Of a stretch of DNA of 12,807 nucleotides, positions 12,780 to 12,807 are shown piece after piece. A program made the translations under genes and the position numbers. Under the pieces are notes generated by a model that made no database searches, had not been told where the DNA came from, and worked only from the letters and a program-made list of their open reading frames with translations. The stretch is from the NCBI GenBank assembly GCA_005877855.1, contig VBOF01000014.1, positions 1 to 12,807 of the forward strand, written 5' to 3'. Within the stretch, counting starts at the first letter, position 1. Every line of letters begins with the position of its first letter. The stretch is from Nitrospirota bacterium (lineage in GTDB: Bacteria > Nitrospirota > Nitrospiria > Nitrospirales > NS-4).

Positions 12780-12807
12780 TGGAGCGGGAGACGGGATTTG
12801 AACCCGC
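12780..12807 (-). tRNA. tRNA-Gly, 3' part only
   Basis: On the minus strand the edge reads GCGGGTTCAAATCCCGT, a T arm with its TTCAAAT loop. CTCCCGC (3' acceptor strand), discriminator T and an encoded CCA (12780-12782 complement) follow. A U discriminator with an acceptor ending CTCCCGC fits tRNA-Gly, probably anticodon GCC. The anticodon lies outside the window. Confidence 0.8.

Noticed and set aside
1..12807. CRISPR array, prophage, IS element or toxin-antitoxin pair
   Set aside because: No direct-repeat array, transposase, integrase or recognisable toxin/antitoxin pair was found on either strand.

Overview
The window is GC-rich bacterial chromosome with dense, short-spaced genes and no phage, IS or CRISPR signature. 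Overall protein character suggests a Nitrospira-like member of the Nitrospirota or a close deep-branching relative: extended RecG, zinc-type L28, and a response regulator and a membrane protein that both end in the same LPIC-x2-CK Cys module. That assignment is recall-based inference; no rRNA or marker search could be run.

Left part (1-3320). A 1-Cys peroxiredoxin, cut by the window edge, is read leftward from a promoter whose -35 lies in a perfect palindrome. Divergently, a class II tRNA nucleotidyltransferase is followed by a 99-aa coiled-coil protein with a C-terminal membrane anchor. Facing it is a leftward pair, msrB and an exported GlcG/HbpS-like protein, with its own promoter. Peroxiredoxin, MsrB and the HbpS-like protein give this end an oxidant-defence flavour.

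Middle (3321-7764). A leftward, tightly packed set encodes a glycerophosphodiester phosphodiesterase, an uncharacterised six-helix membrane protein and a REC-domain protein with the C-terminal Cys module; the last two overlap by 4 nt. Divergent from it is an MFS transporter that keeps arginines in helices 1 and 7, in the positions where glycerol-3-phosphate-type carriers bind phosphate. This suggests a glycerophosphodiester/organophosphate theme. A Ppx/GppA phosphatase converges on the transporter, and an 84-bp imperfect palindromic repeat lies just upstream of its start.

Right part (7777-12807). recG is followed by a 106-aa coiled-coil protein. Between recG and rpmB is a compact unit: inverted repeat, a good sigma-54 (-24/-12) promoter, a strong ribosome binding site, a 44-codon ORF matching the type IV prepilin N-terminus, and a hairpin. 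rpmB follows with its own sigma-70 promoter and a leader hairpin covering its ribosome binding site. The window ends with a leftward membrane protein carrying the second Cys module, a secreted thermonuclease-like protein, and the 3' part of a tRNA-Gly gene.

The strongest candidates for something undescribed are the shared Cys module on two different input domains, and the sigma-54-driven pilin-like micro-ORF.
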